A stretch of 64,000 nt of DNA from Croceibacterium xixiisoli (GCF_009827305.1 NZ_WTYJ01000003.1:124001-188000); one strand, 5' to 3'. Shown: positions 36,310-44,988, numbered from the stretch's first letter. The notes: generated by a model not told the origin, from the letters alone. Program-made: numbers and translations.

Positions 36310-37016
36310 CAGGCGTCTTCCCTTTCGCGCGTGGTGACGAATTCGATCTTCTTGTCATAGGGCGCGCCCACGATCATCCGCTGCACATAGACGCCCGGCA
36401 GATGGATGGAATCGGGGTCCAGGCTGCCAGTCGGCACCAGCTCTTCCACCTCCACCACGCAAATCTTCCCACAGGTGGCGGCGGGCAGGTTGAAATTGCG
36501 CGCGGTCTTGCGGAACACCAGATTGCCGGTCTCATCCGCCTTCCACGCCTTCACGATGCTCAGATCGGCAAAGATTCCGCGTTCCAGGATGTAATCCTCC
36601 CCGTCGAACTGCTTCACTTCCTTGCCTTCGGCCACCAGCGTGCCGACCCCGGTCTTGGTGTAGAAACCGGGAATGCCCGCGCCGCCGGCGCGCATGCGTT
36701 CGGCCAGCGTGCCCTGGGGGCAGAATTCCACCTCCAGCTCGCCGGCCAGAAACTGGCGCTCGAATTCCTTGTTCTCGCCCACATAGGACGCGATCATCTT
36801 GCGCACCTGATGGGTCCGCAGCAGTTTGCCGATGCCTTCATTGTCGATCCCGGCATTGTTGCTGGCGAACACCAGATCCTTCACACCGCTGTCGCGCACA
36901 GCATCCAGCAGGCGTTCGGGCAGGCCGCACAGGCCGAACCCGCCGGATGCAATCAGCATGCCGTCATGCAGCACGCCTTCCAGCGCGGCGGCAGCATCGG
37001 GATAGAGTTTCTTCAT
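36309..37016 (-). CDS. scoA: 3-oxoacid CoA-transferase subunit A
   Basis: A 235-residue alpha subunit of the same CoA-transferase. The N-terminal block has the glycine-rich CoA-binding motif [17 protein letters not shown], followed by [20 protein letters not shown] and the late [19 protein letters not shown]. These match SCOT-type alpha subunits. ATG 37016 with AGGGG upstream is chosen; the frame extends 17 codons further without homology. First gene of the three-gene operon scoA-scoB-GST. Confidence 0.95.
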   Translation of the reverse strand: MKKLYPDAAAALEGVLHDGMLIASGGFGLCGLPERLLDAVRDSGVKDLVFASNNAGIDNEGIGKLLRTHQVRKMIASYVGENKEFERQFLAGELEVEFCPQGTLAERMRAGGAGIPGFYTKTGVGTLVAEGKEVKQFDGEDYILERGIFADLSIVKAWKADETGNLVFRKTARNFNLPAATCGKICVVEVEELVPTGSLDPDSIHLPGVYVQRMIVGAPYDKKIEFVTTREREDA

Positions 37017-37214
37017 CGGCAAACCCCTGAATTCGTCGGACCACTGCAGGCATAGGCAATGGCCCATGGGCTGTCACCATCGGTGTGGTGGAAGGGCGGC
37101 GTGCTGCAGTGCAGCAAAAATGCACGGAGAGACGTCTCAACTGTCATCCGAGTCAGTTGTTTTGGTCCAGAAATGAAAATTTAAATCATTTAAAAACAGG
37201 GTTATATATACTCT

Positions 37215-37347
37215 GTTGCAGGTTTTGCAATTATGTTTGTGAATTTCGCACTTGCGAAAATCGGCGATTCGCGACATATGGAACGTGCCTTTCAGGCATC
37301 CTCTCCCAAAACTTCCAGGCCTGGCCGGCAACGGCCAGGCCTTTTTT
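37215..37347 (+). ncRNA. Candidate small RNA with a strong intrinsic terminator
   Basis: The 451-nt gap between scoA (minus) and the CDC48-type gene (plus) has no convincing gene but ends in a perfect plus-strand terminator at 37317-37347. Upstream are small hairpins: TTTCGC/GCGAAA (37244-37249 with 37254-37259) and TGCCT/AGGCA (37286-37290 with 37294-37298), then an unpaired stretch TCCTCTCCC, which is complementary to Shine-Dalgarno-like sequences. A candidate -10 TATACT is at 37207-37212 in an AT-rich region; no good -35 was found. The 5' end is a guess. No known RNA family was recognised. Confidence 0.5.
37317..37347 (+). terminator. Intrinsic terminator of the candidate small RNA
   Basis: An 11-bp perfect stem (AGGCCTGGCCG with CGGCCAGGCCT) closed by a GCAA tetraloop and followed by TTTTTT. 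It works in the plus direction only and no plus-strand coding gene precedes it. Confidence 0.9.
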
Positions 37348-37467
37348 CTTGCCCCATCGGCGAAGCCGCCGTGTCAGGCGCCAAAGTTTGCGCGGCACTG
37401 GTTTGCAATCGCGCTCTCCCGACCCTAGCTTTGTTGCCACAACAGATCGAATTGGGAGCAAGCACCT

Positions 37468-39780
37468 ATGGCGGATGCGGAAGCGGCAGAAATCACCAAG
37501 GGGACGATCCGCCTGCAGGTGGCCGCCGCACGGCAGGATGAAAGCGGTCGCGGCGTGGCGCGCATGCCGCGCTCCGCTTTCCAGGCGATGGGCATCACCG
37601 AAGGCGACGTGGTGGAGGTGGAAGGCAAGCGACTGACCGCAGCCATCGCCCTGCCGGCCTATGATGAGGATCAGGCGCTCGACGTGGTCCGGCTGGATGG
37701 CTTGCAGCGTGCCAATGCCGGCACCTCCTCCGGCGAACATGTCACCATCCGCCGCGCCGAATCGCGCCCCGCCACCCGCGTGGTGTTCGCCCCGGCGCAG
37801 CGCGAAATGCGGCTGCAGGGCCCGACGGAGGCCCTGAAGCGGGTGTTCTTCAAACGCCCGCTGGTGGCCGGCGATCTGGTCGCAACCCATGGTCAGCAGC
37901 CGGTGCAGAACGTGCCCAATGATGTGCGGCGCATGTTCAATGCGCCCGCCTATGCGCTCACCGAAATCCGCCTGCAGGTGCTTTCCACCCAGCCCAAGGG
38001 CGTGGTCCATATCGACGAGAATACCGAAGTCGAACTGCGCGCCGAATTCGAAGAATCGCGCGATGGTCGCGCGCTGGTCAATTATGACGATGTCGGCGGG
38101 ATGGATGAAACCATCAAGGCGCTGCGCGAAATGGTGGAACTGCCGCTCCGTTATCCCGAACTCTTCACCCGCCTGGGCGTCGATCCGCCCAAGGGCGTGC
38201 TGTTGCATGGCCCGCCGGGCACCGGCAAGACGCGCCTGGCGCAGGCCGTCGCCAATGAAAGCGATGCGGAATTCTTCATCATCAACGGGCCCGAAATCAT
38301 GGGCTCCGCTTATGGGGAAAGCGAGAAGCGCCTGCGGGAAGTGTTCGAAGCGGCCGAACGCGCGCAGCCCTCGATCGTCTTCATCGATGAGATCGATTCC
38401 ATCGCGCCGAAACGGCAGAATGTAAGCGGGGAGGCGGAAAAGCGGCTCGTCGCCCAGCTGCTGACGCTGATGGACGGGCTGCAGGCCCGTGCCAATCTGG
38501 TCGTCATCGCTGCCACCAACCGCCCCGATGCGATCGATGAAGCGCTGCGCCGGCCCGGCCGGTTCGACCGTGAAATCATCATCGGTGTGCCCGATGAAAG
38601 CGGTCGCCGCGAAATCCTCGGCATCCACACCCGTGGCATGCCGCTGGGCGAAGGCGTGGATCTGAAGGAACTGGCCCGCAGCACCCATGGTTTCGTCGGG
38701 GCGGATCTGGCCGCCCTGGCCCGTGAAGCCGCGATCGAGGCGGTCCGGCGGATCATGCCCCGGCTCGATCTCGATGCGCGGACCATTCCGGCCGATGTGC
38801 TTGAATCGCTGCAGGTCGAAAAATCCGACTTCCTCGAAGCGCTCAAGCGGGTGCAGCCCAGTGCCATGCGCGAAGTCATGGTACAGGTGCCGACCATCGG
38901 CTGGGACGATATCGGCGGCGTCGATGGCGCGGAAGAACTGCTGCGCGAAGGCATCGAAATGCCGCTGCGCAACCGCGAAGCCTTCGACCGGCTGGGCATC
39001 CGCCCGGCCAAGGGCTTCCTGCTCTATGGTCCCCCGGGCACGGGCAAGACCCTGCTGGCCAAGGCCGTGGCGCGCGAATCCGAAGCCAATTTCATCTCGA
39101 TCAAAAGCTCGGATCTGCTGTCCAAATGGTATGGGGAGAGCGAACAGCAGATCAGCCGCATGTTCGCCCGCGCGCGGCAGGTGGCGCCCTGCGTGATCTT
39201 CATCGATGAAATCGACAGCCTGGTTCCGGCCCGTGGTTCGGGCGGCAATGAACCGCAGGTCACCGCCCGGGTGGTCAACACCATCCTGGCGGAAATGGAC
39301 GGGCTGGAAGAACTGAACTCGATCGTGCTGATCGGCGCAACCAACCGGCCGACGCTGGTCGATCCGGCACTGCTGCGGCCGGGCCGGTTCGACGAACTCG
39401 TCTATGTCGGTCCTCCGGATGAGGCGGGGCGCGAACACATCCTGGGCATCCACACCCGCAACATGCCCTTGGCGGAGGATGTCGATCTGGCCGATCTGGC
39501 ACAGAAGACGACCCGCTACACCGGTGCCGATCTGGAAGACGTGGTCCGCCGCGCCGGCCTCAACGCGATCCGCCGGCTCGGACCCAAGGCCGCCGCCGTC
39601 AGCGCCGCCGATTTCGCCAGCGCACTGGAAGAAAGCCGCGCTTCGGTGACCGAAAAGATGGAAGCCGAATATTCGAAGATGAAGGGCGAACTCAAACGCC
39701 GGGCGATGGAAGTGAAACCCATCGGTTTCATTCACGAAGGGATGATCGAATCCACCCGTGAACGGAAACACGACATCTGA
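37468..39780 (+). CDS. CDC48/VAT family AAA+ ATPase
   Basis: A 770-residue double-AAA ATPase of the CDC48/p97/VAT type, an unfoldase better known from archaea and eukaryotes. The N-terminal 180 residues form the double-psi barrel substrate domain (RMPRSAFQAMGITEGDVVEV). D1 has Walker A GPPGTGKTRLAQ and Walker B IVFIDEIDSIAP; D2 has Walker A GPPGTGKTLLAK and Walker B VIFIDEIDSLVP. Both have arginine-finger stretches ending RRPGRFDRE and LRPGRFDEL. All catalytic motifs look complete. GGGAGC precedes the ATG. It stands alone, with the candidate small RNA upstream and a hairpin plus an IS element downstream. Confidence 0.95.
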   Translation: MADAEAAEITKGTIRLQVAAARQDESGRGVARMPRSAFQAMGITEGDVVEVEGKRLTAAIALPAYDEDQALDVVRLDGLQRANAGTSSGEHVTIRRAESRPATRVVFAPAQREMRLQGPTEALKRVFFKRPLVAGDLVATHGQQPVQNVPNDVRRMFNAPAYALTEIRLQVLSTQPKGVVHIDENTEVELRAEFEESRDGRALVNYDDVGGMDETIKALREMVELPLRYPELFTRLGVDPPKGVLLHGPPGTGKTRLAQAVANESDAEFFIINGPEIMGSAYGESEKRLREVFEAAERAQPSIVFIDEIDSIAPKRQNVSGEAEKRLVAQLLTLMDGLQARANLVVIAATNRPDAIDEALRRPGRFDREIIIGVPDESGRREILGIHTRGMPLGEGVDLKELARSTHGFVGADLAALAREAAIEAVRRIMPRLDLDARTIPADVLESLQVEKSDFLEALKRVQPSAMREVMVQVPTIGWDDIGGVDGAEELLREGIEMPLRNREAFDRLGIRPAKGFLLYGPPGTGKTLLAKAVARESEANFISIKSSDLLSKWYGESEQQISRMFARARQVAPCVIFIDEIDSLVPARGSGGNEPQVTARVVNTILAEMDGLEELNSIVLIGATNRPTLVDPALLRPGRFDELVYVGPPDEAGREHILGIHTRNMPLAEDVDLADLAQKTTRYTGADLEDVVRRAGLNAIRRLGPKAAAVSAADFASALEESRASVTEKMEAEYSKMKGELKRRAMEVKPIGFIHEGMIESTRERKHDI

Positions 39781-39785
39781 CCAAT

Positions 39786-39821
39786 CGGGCGGGGCAGGGC
39801 CATCAGGCCCAACCCCGCCCG
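39786..39821 (+). terminator. Hairpin after the CDC48-type gene
   Basis: A two-part stem: CGGGCGGGG with CCCCGCCCG (9 bp), a 2x2 internal loop, then GGGCC with GGCCC and an ATCA loop. There is no T-run after it. It begins 5 nt after the stop. Confidence 0.55.
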
Positions 39822-39924
39822 CTCAACATCCTGCCTGTTGCCAAATACCCCTCGCCCCAGCACCCAAACCCGTTCAGCCTCGTCTTGGCGAAAAGGAGTA
39901 TATGTTGGTTGCTGCGCTAGCAGT

Positions 39925-39956
39925 GCCCGGTCCTGGATGGCCATCCAGGACCGGGC
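39925..39956. repeat. 32-nt perfect palindrome upstream of the IS element
   Basis: The centre TGGATGGCCATCCA is extended on both sides to GCCCGGTCC and GGACCGGGC, giving 16 bp of perfect dyad symmetry without a loop. No T-run follows. It may be the end of a transcript, a cruciform-prone site, or an old insertion target. Confidence 0.7.
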
Positions 39957-39974
39957 GGCTGGCTGTCGGATCGT

Positions 39975-41055
39975 GCTCAGTCAATCCGTAACGGGGATGA
40001 GGCTCAGTTAGATCGCAGCCGGCCTTCTTCATCGGATCCGCATGGTTGGAAGAGCCATGGGCTCCCAGACGAGGAAGGATCGACGAAGATGAGCGATGGT
40101 AACACAAACACGGCCGGGATCGATATCGGCAAGGCGTACCTCGATGTGGCACTTTATCCTGCGAATGAAGAGATAAGGGTCACCAATAGCGCTAAAGGAT
40201 ATCGCGAACTGATCCCCTGGCTACAGGAACGCGCGGTTACGCGGGTGGGGATGGAAGCCTCCGGCGGCTATGAGAAAGGGGTGCTGGCGATCCTCCATGC
40301 CATGCAGATGGAGGTGGCACTGCTTCAGCCGCGCCAGGTCCGGGCATTTGCCATCTACCGGCTTCGACGAGCCAAGAACGATCGGCTGGATGCCAAGCTG
40401 ATAGCGCATTGCACAGCCGAACTGGACGAAATCCGCCCAGCGCCCGACCCGCGGCTCGCGCCACTGGCCGAACATCTGCGACTGATTGAACAGATCGAAG
40501 CCGATCTGGCACGCCAGAAAACCCGCATGGAAGCCTATCACGAGAAGCCGCTGCTGCGCTGGCTCAAGGCAGAAATCGCCCGTCTGGAACGCCGGCAAAA
40601 GGCCGAACTGCTGCTGCTCGGCAAGAAAATCGCCGAGCAGGAGGATCTTCGCCACCGTCTGACACTGATCGAAAGCGTGGTCGAGATCGGCCGGCGTACA
40701 GCGCTCACCCTGGTGATCCTCATGCCTGAACTGGGCACCCTCACGCGCGCGCAGATCGCCAGCCTGGCCGGCCTCGCGCCATTCGATCGAGAGAGCGGAC
40801 AACATCGCGGACAGCGCCACATCGCAGGCGGAAGGGGACGCGTGAGACGCGCACTCTACGCTGCGGCTTTCCCGGCCAGCTATCGCTGGAACGCCAGCCT
40901 CGTCGCATTCTACAAGCGGCTGCGAGCCAACGGCAAGGTCCACAAACAAGCGCTCGTGGCCTGCGCCAGAAAACTCCTCACCTTCGTCAACGCCGTCATG
41001 GCAAGAGGCTCACAATGGCAAAATGAAGCACCCGCTCGCTAATGGTTGACTGAGC
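39975..41055 (+). mobile_element. IS110-family insertion sequence
   Basis: The transposase gene is flanked by inverted repeats matching at 11 of 12 positions: GCTCAGTCAATC at 39975-39986, and at 41044-41055 the complement of GCTCAGTCAACC. The right repeat starts 1 nt after the transposase stop and is continuous with a REP-like sequence (TTGACTGAGCCCGTCGAAGG, 41046-41065). Subterminal repeats are known in the IS1111 subgroup. The exact ends are not certain, because part of the repeats may belong to the target. A second GCTCAGT lies at 40002-40008. No target duplication was seen, as usual for this family. Confidence 0.75.
40089..41042 (+). CDS. IS110-family transposase
   Basis: A 317-residue intact transposase. 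The N-terminal RuvC-like DEDD domain has Asp in AGIDIGKAYLDVA, Glu in VGMEASGGYEK and two Asp in RAKNDRLDAKLIA. A coiled segment follows (about 130-200). The C-terminal Tnp domain has the conserved Ser region LAGLAPFDRESGQHRGQRHI and ends with HKQALVACARKLLTFVNAV. IS110 enzymes recombine circular intermediates and, in studied cases, are guided by an RNA encoded in the element. Nothing suggests inactivation. GAGGAAGGA lies upstream of the ATG. Confidence 0.95.
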   Translation: MSDGNTNTAGIDIGKAYLDVALYPANEEIRVTNSAKGYRELIPWLQERAVTRVGMEASGGYEKGVLAILHAMQMEVALLQPRQVRAFAIYRLRRAKNDRLDAKLIAHCTAELDEIRPAPDPRLAPLAEHLRLIEQIEADLARQKTRMEAYHEKPLLRWLKAEIARLERRQKAELLLLGKKIAEQEDLRHRLTLIESVVEIGRRTALTLVILMPELGTLTRAQIASLAGLAPFDRESGQHRGQRHIAGGRGRVRRALYAAAFPASYRWNASLVAFYKRLRANGKVHKQALVACARKLLTFVNAVMARGSQWQNEAPAR

Positions 41056-41201
41056 CCGTCGAAGGTCACGCGCCAACATCCGCCCAAGGGGCCAATGCTG
41101 TGGCTGCGCTTCCACAAGCTCTGCACGAGCGGATGTCGCAACAGAACCAAAGCAACCAGGTCAGCCCTCGTTCCCGCACCAACCTCCGCCCAAAAACCCG
41201 A

Positions 41202-44057
41202 TCAGTGCGCCGCATCCCAGCTGGCACCATGGCCGATCTCGACCCCCAGCGGCACATCCAGTGTCACCGCCGGCAGCGCGGCCTCTGCCATCACCTGCCG
41301 GATCACATCTGACGCCGCTGCCACATCGCCTTCGGGCAATTCGAACACCAGTTCGTCATGCACCTGCAGCAGCATGCGCACCTGCGGCAGGCCCGCTTGC
41401 GCCAAGGCCGGAAGCATCCGCACCATCGCGCGCTTGATGATGTCGGCGCTGGTGCCCTGGATCGGGGCGTTGATCGCCGCGCGCTCGCTGCCCTGGCGTT
41501 CCGCCTGGTTCTTCGAATTGATGCGCGGGAACCAGGTCTTGCGGCCAAACAGCGTCTCGGAATAACCGCGCTCGCGCACCTGCTCCAGCGTGGTCACGAT
41601 ATAGCGCTGGATCCCGGGGAAGCGTTCGAAATAGCGATCGATCATCGCCTGCGCCTCATCGGCGCTGGTGCCCAGCCGCCCGGCCAGCCCCCAGCGGGAA
41701 ATGCCGTAGAGGATCGCGAAATTGATCGTCTTGGCCCGCGCACGCGTATCGCGATCGACCGCACCGAACATTTCCTCGGCCGTGCGCGAATGGATGTCCT
41801 CGCCCTGGGCGAAGGCTTCCTTCAACGGCGGCACATCGGCCATGGATGCCGCCAGCCGCAGCTCGATCTGCGAATAGTCGGCCGCCAGCAGCACATTGCC
41901 TGCCTCGGGCACGAAGGCCTGGCGGATCTGCCGGCCGATGGCGGTGCGGATCGGGATGTTCTGCAGATTGGGATCGGTCGAACTCAGCCGCCCGGTCTGC
42001 GCGCCCACCAGGCTGTAGCTGGTGTGGACCCGCTGGGTGACCGGATTGATCGCCGCCTGCAGCGCATCGGTATAGGTGTTCTTCAGCTTGGCCAGCTGGC
42101 GCCAGTCCAGCACCTTCTGCGCAATGGGCGCACCCTGTCCGGCCAGCGCTTCCAGAATGGCCTGATCGGTCGAATACTGGCCGCTCTTGCCCTTGCGCCC
42201 GCCCTTGTATCCCATCTTGTCGAACAGGATATCGCCCAGCTGCTTGGGGCTGCCGATGGTGAAGCTCTGCCCGGCCAGCTCGTGGATTTCCCCTTCGATC
42301 CGGGCAATCTCGATCGCGAACTCTTCCGACAGCCCGGCCAGGCGGGTCCGATCGACGCGGATGCCGTGGCGTTCCATCTGCGCCACCACCGCGATCAGCG
42401 GGCGATCGACCGTCTGATAGACGCGCGTTCCGCCCTCAATCGCCAGCCTGGGTTTCAACAGACTGTGCAGCCGCCAGGTCACATCGGCATCCTCGGCCGC
42501 ATATTCGGTCGCCCGGTCCAGCGGCACTTCGCCAAACGGGATCGCCTTCTTGCCTGAGCCGCAGATGTCCTTGAAGGTCAGCGTGGTGTGGCCGAGATGG
42601 CGTTCGCTCAACTCATCCATGCCATGACCGCCGCCGATGCCGTCCAGCGACCGCCCGGTATCCAGCGCGAAGCTAATGATCATCGTGTCGTCGATCGGCG
42701 CCACCTGAATGCCGTGCCGGGCAAACATGGTCAGATCATATTTAATGTTCTGCCCGATCTTGAGCACCGCATCGCTTTCCAGCAGCGGGCGCAGGGCCGC
42801 CAGCGCGGCATCGATCGGAACCTGTTCGGGCCGTTCGGCAAACATGTCGGTGCCGCCATGGCCGAACGGCACATAGCAGGCATCATTGGGGCCCAGCGCC
42901 AGGCTGATCCCGACCAGATCGGAATTCATCGCATCCAGCGCGCTGGTTTCGGTATCGATCGCCACCAGCCGCGCGGTCAAGGCGCGGGCGATCCAATGCT
43001 CCAGCCGCTCCATGGTCTGCACGCATTCATAGGTGCTGCGATCCACCGCTGGCATTTCGGGCGGGGGCTGGCGGTTGCCCCCGGGCGCGGCGGGGGCGCC
43101 GGAGGTCTGCGGCTTGGCCGGATTGAGCGTGGTCGGGCGTGACGGCGAACCGGCGCCATCGCCCAGCCGGCGCAGCAGACTGGTGAAACCATGTTCGGTC
43201 AGGAAGGCGCTCAGCGGTTCGGGCGGAATGCTCCGCAGAACCATGTCTTCCAGCGCGACGGGCAGGGGGCAGTCTTCCTTCAGCGCCACCAGTTGCCGGC
43301 TCAGCAGGGCCATCTCGCGCCCTTCGATCAGTCGCTCGCGCAGCTTGGATGGCTTCATCCCCTCGGCCGAATCAAGTGCTGCGGCCAGACTGCCATGATC
43401 TTGGATCAGCTTGGACGCGGTCTTGGGCCCGATGCCGAAGATGCCCGGCACATTGTCGACCGAATCGCCCATCAGCGCCAGCACATCGCCAACCTTGTCC
43501 GGGGTCACGCCGAATTTCTCGACCACCTCGGGGATTTCGATCCGCTGGTTCTTCATCGTATCCAGCATGTCGATATTGCCGCCGGGCAGGCCGTTGTCGC
43601 CGGGAATGGCTTCGCCCACCAGCTGCATCAGATCCTTGTCCGACGATACTATCGTCACATCCCAGCCCTGCCGCGCGGCGGCCAGCGCATAGGATGCGAT
43701 CAGATCGTCAGCCTCCAGCCCGTCTTCCTCGATGCAGGGCAGGCTGAATGCGCGGGTGGCATCGCGAATCAGCGGGAACTGCGGCACCAGATCTTCCGGT
43801 GGCGGCGGCCGATGCGCCTTGTACTGATCGTACATGTCATTGCGGAACGAATGGCTGCCCTTGTCCAGGATCACGGCCAGATGCGTGGGGCCGTCTGCCT
43901 TGTCCAGATCGTCGGCCAGCTTCCACAGCATGGTGGTGTAACCGTAAACCGCCCCTACCGGGGTGCCGTGCGGATTGGTCAGGGGGGGCAGGCGGTGATA
44001 GGCGCGGAAGATATAGGACGATCCGTCGACCAGATAGAGATGCTGCTTTTCCGTCAT
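41202..44057 (-). CDS. polA: DNA polymerase I
   Basis: A 951-residue three-domain polymerase for Okazaki fragment processing and repair. The 5' nuclease domain comes first (LYLVDGSSYIFRAYH, ADDLIASYA, GDSVDNVPGIFGIGPKTA). The proofreading domain keeps its catalytic acidic residues: VAIDTETSALDAM, KIGQNIKYDLTM and YAAEDADVTW. The polymerase domain has motif A LLAADYSQIELRLAA, the O-helix region ARAKTINFAILYGIS and motif C LLQVHDELVFELP. All three activities are predicted active. ATG 44057 gives the conserved MTEKQHLYLVDG; an in-frame GTG at 44087 is possible. The IS element lies just past its 3' end without disrupting it. Confidence 0.97.
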   Translation of the reverse strand: MTEKQHLYLVDGSSYIFRAYHRLPPLTNPHGTPVGAVYGYTTMLWKLADDLDKADGPTHLAVILDKGSHSFRNDMYDQYKAHRPPPPEDLVPQFPLIRDATRAFSLPCIEEDGLEADDLIASYALAAARQGWDVTIVSSDKDLMQLVGEAIPGDNGLPGGNIDMLDTMKNQRIEIPEVVEKFGVTPDKVGDVLALMGDSVDNVPGIFGIGPKTASKLIQDHGSLAAALDSAEGMKPSKLRERLIEGREMALLSRQLVALKEDCPLPVALEDMVLRSIPPEPLSAFLTEHGFTSLLRRLGDGAGSPSRPTTLNPAKPQTSGAPAAPGGNRQPPPEMPAVDRSTYECVQTMERLEHWIARALTARLVAIDTETSALDAMNSDLVGISLALGPNDACYVPFGHGGTDMFAERPEQVPIDAALAALRPLLESDAVLKIGQNIKYDLTMFARHGIQVAPIDDTMIISFALDTGRSLDGIGGGHGMDELSERHLGHTTLTFKDICGSGKKAIPFGEVPLDRATEYAAEDADVTWRLHSLLKPRLAIEGGTRVYQTVDRPLIAVVAQMERHGIRVDRTRLAGLSEEFAIEIARIEGEIHELAGQSFTIGSPKQLGDILFDKMGYKGGRKGKSGQYSTDQAILEALAGQGAPIAQKVLDWRQLAKLKNTYTDALQAAINPVTQRVHTSYSLVGAQTGRLSSTDPNLQNIPIRTAIGRQIRQAFVPEAGNVLLAADYSQIELRLAASMADVPPLKEAFAQGEDIHSRTAEEMFGAVDRDTRARAKTINFAILYGISRWGLAGRLGTSADEAQAMIDRYFERFPGIQRYIVTTLEQVRERGYSETLFGRKTWFPRINSKNQAERQGSERAAINAPIQGTSADIIKRAMVRMLPALAQAGLPQVRMLLQVHDELVFELPEGDVAAASDVIRQVMAEAALPAVTLDVPLGVEIGHGASWDAAH

Positions 44058-44290
44058 TTGCGGGGTGCTAGCAGGTGGCGCGGGCACGGTCAGCCGCTTT
44101 CATCCCGCCATCATGTTTGTCGCTGGGCCCGCCACAATTGGCCATGGTGTCGCCACAAGATCGCCACATTTGGCTTGCGCCGCCTTAAAGTGGCCATTAT
44201 TAAGAGCGCTGAGGTCTTCCCCTGAGGGTGGATTTCACGCCGAACATCAATTGGTTGGCGTCTTCTACTCGCTGTTTAAGGATCGAAATT

Positions 44291-44566
44291 ATGCGCAAGA
44301 TCATTCTGGCCGCTGCTGTTGCCGTCTCCGCTCTGACCGTCGCCGCTTGCTCGGAAGGCACCACCGAAGAAGCAGCAACCGACGCCGCCATCGCAGACGT
44401 CGAAGCAAACGCTGACGCAGCCGTTGACTCGGTCGACAGCGCCGCAGCTGACGCAGCAGCAACCGTTGATTCGGCTGCTTCGGACGCCGCTTCGACCGTT
44501 GATTCGGCTGCCTCGACCGCCGCTTCGACTGTTGACTCGGCTGCTTCGACCACCGCTGCTCAGTAA
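44291..44566 (+). CDS. Small hendecad-repeat lipoprotein (copy 1)
   Basis: A 91-residue predicted lipoprotein: MRKIILAAAVAVSALTVAAC signal and lipobox, then an Ala/Ser/Asp/Val mature part. It ends in three perfect-length 11-residue units starting VDSAAS (VDSAASDAAST, VDSAASTAAST, VDSAASTTAAQ). An 11-residue period with small hydrophobic spacing suggests a right-handed amphipathic helix of LEA or apolipoprotein kind. AAGGA precedes the ATG at 8 nt. It is followed by its own terminator and a close paralogue. Function unknown; an envelope or stress role is only a guess. Confidence 0.85.
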   Translation: MRKIILAAAVAVSALTVAACSEGTTEEAATDAAIADVEANADAAVDSVDSAAADAAATVDSAASDAASTVDSAASTAASTVDSAASTTAAQ

Positions 44567-44578
44567 TCGGTTTTGACG

Positions 44579-44610
44579 AAGGGCGCCGGCCTCGCTGGCG
44601 CCCTTTGTTG
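44579..44610 (+). terminator. Terminator-like hairpin after lipoprotein copy 1
   Basis: AAGGGCGCC (44579-44587) pairs with GGCGCCCTT (44597-44605), followed by TGTTG. The T-run is short (TTT), so partial read-through into copy 2 is likely. Confidence 0.65.
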
Positions 44611-44645
44611 AAGACAATTTCTACCCCAACAAAGGATTTCATATC

Positions 44646-44927
44646 ATGCGCAAGATCATTCTCGCCGCTGCCGTTGCCGTTTCCGCTCTGACCGTTGCAG
44701 CTTGCTCGGAAGGCACCACCGAAGGCGCAGAAGCAACCACCGAATCCGCAATGGAAGACGCTTCGGCAAACGTTGATTCGGCTGCAGCAGCAGTTGATTC
44801 GGCCGCCACCGACGCAGCAGCAACCGTTGATTCGGCTGCTTCGGACGCAGCAGCAACCGTTGACTCGGCCGCTTCGAGCGCCGCAACGGCTGTTGATTCG
44901 GCTGCTTCGACCGCGGCTGCTCAGTAA
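44646..44927 (+). CDS. Small hendecad-repeat lipoprotein (copy 2)
   Basis: A 93-residue paralogue of the preceding protein. The first 27 or so residues, including the lipobox TVAAC and the following SEGTTE, are nearly identical. The mature part has four 11-residue units: VDSAATDAAAT, VDSAASDAAAT, VDSAASSAATA and VDSAASTAAAQ. The copies differ in repeat number and in the acidic linker (EGAEATTESAMEDASANVDS here). AAAGGA is upstream of the ATG. Tandem duplication is clear from shared codons as well as protein. Confidence 0.85.
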   Translation: MRKIILAAAVAVSALTVAACSEGTTEGAEATTESAMEDASANVDSAAAAVDSAATDAAATVDSAASDAAATVDSAASSAATAVDSAASTAAAQ

Positions 44928-44954
44928 GCTTTACGCTACTGCAGTTTTTGAACG

Positions 44955-44988
44955 GGGCGCGGCCGCAAGGTCGCGCCCTTTTCTTTTG
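44955..44988 (+). terminator. Intrinsic terminator after lipoprotein copy 2
   Basis: A 10-bp stem (GGGCGCGGCC with GGTCGCGCCC, one wobble) closed by a GCAA loop and followed by TTTTCTTTT. Confidence 0.88.

Noticed and set aside
37233-37541. A plus-strand reading frame of 102 codons running through the candidate small RNA and its terminator.
   Set aside because: It crosses the perfect terminator hairpin, has no homology or ribosome-binding site, and overlaps the start of the CDC48-type gene.
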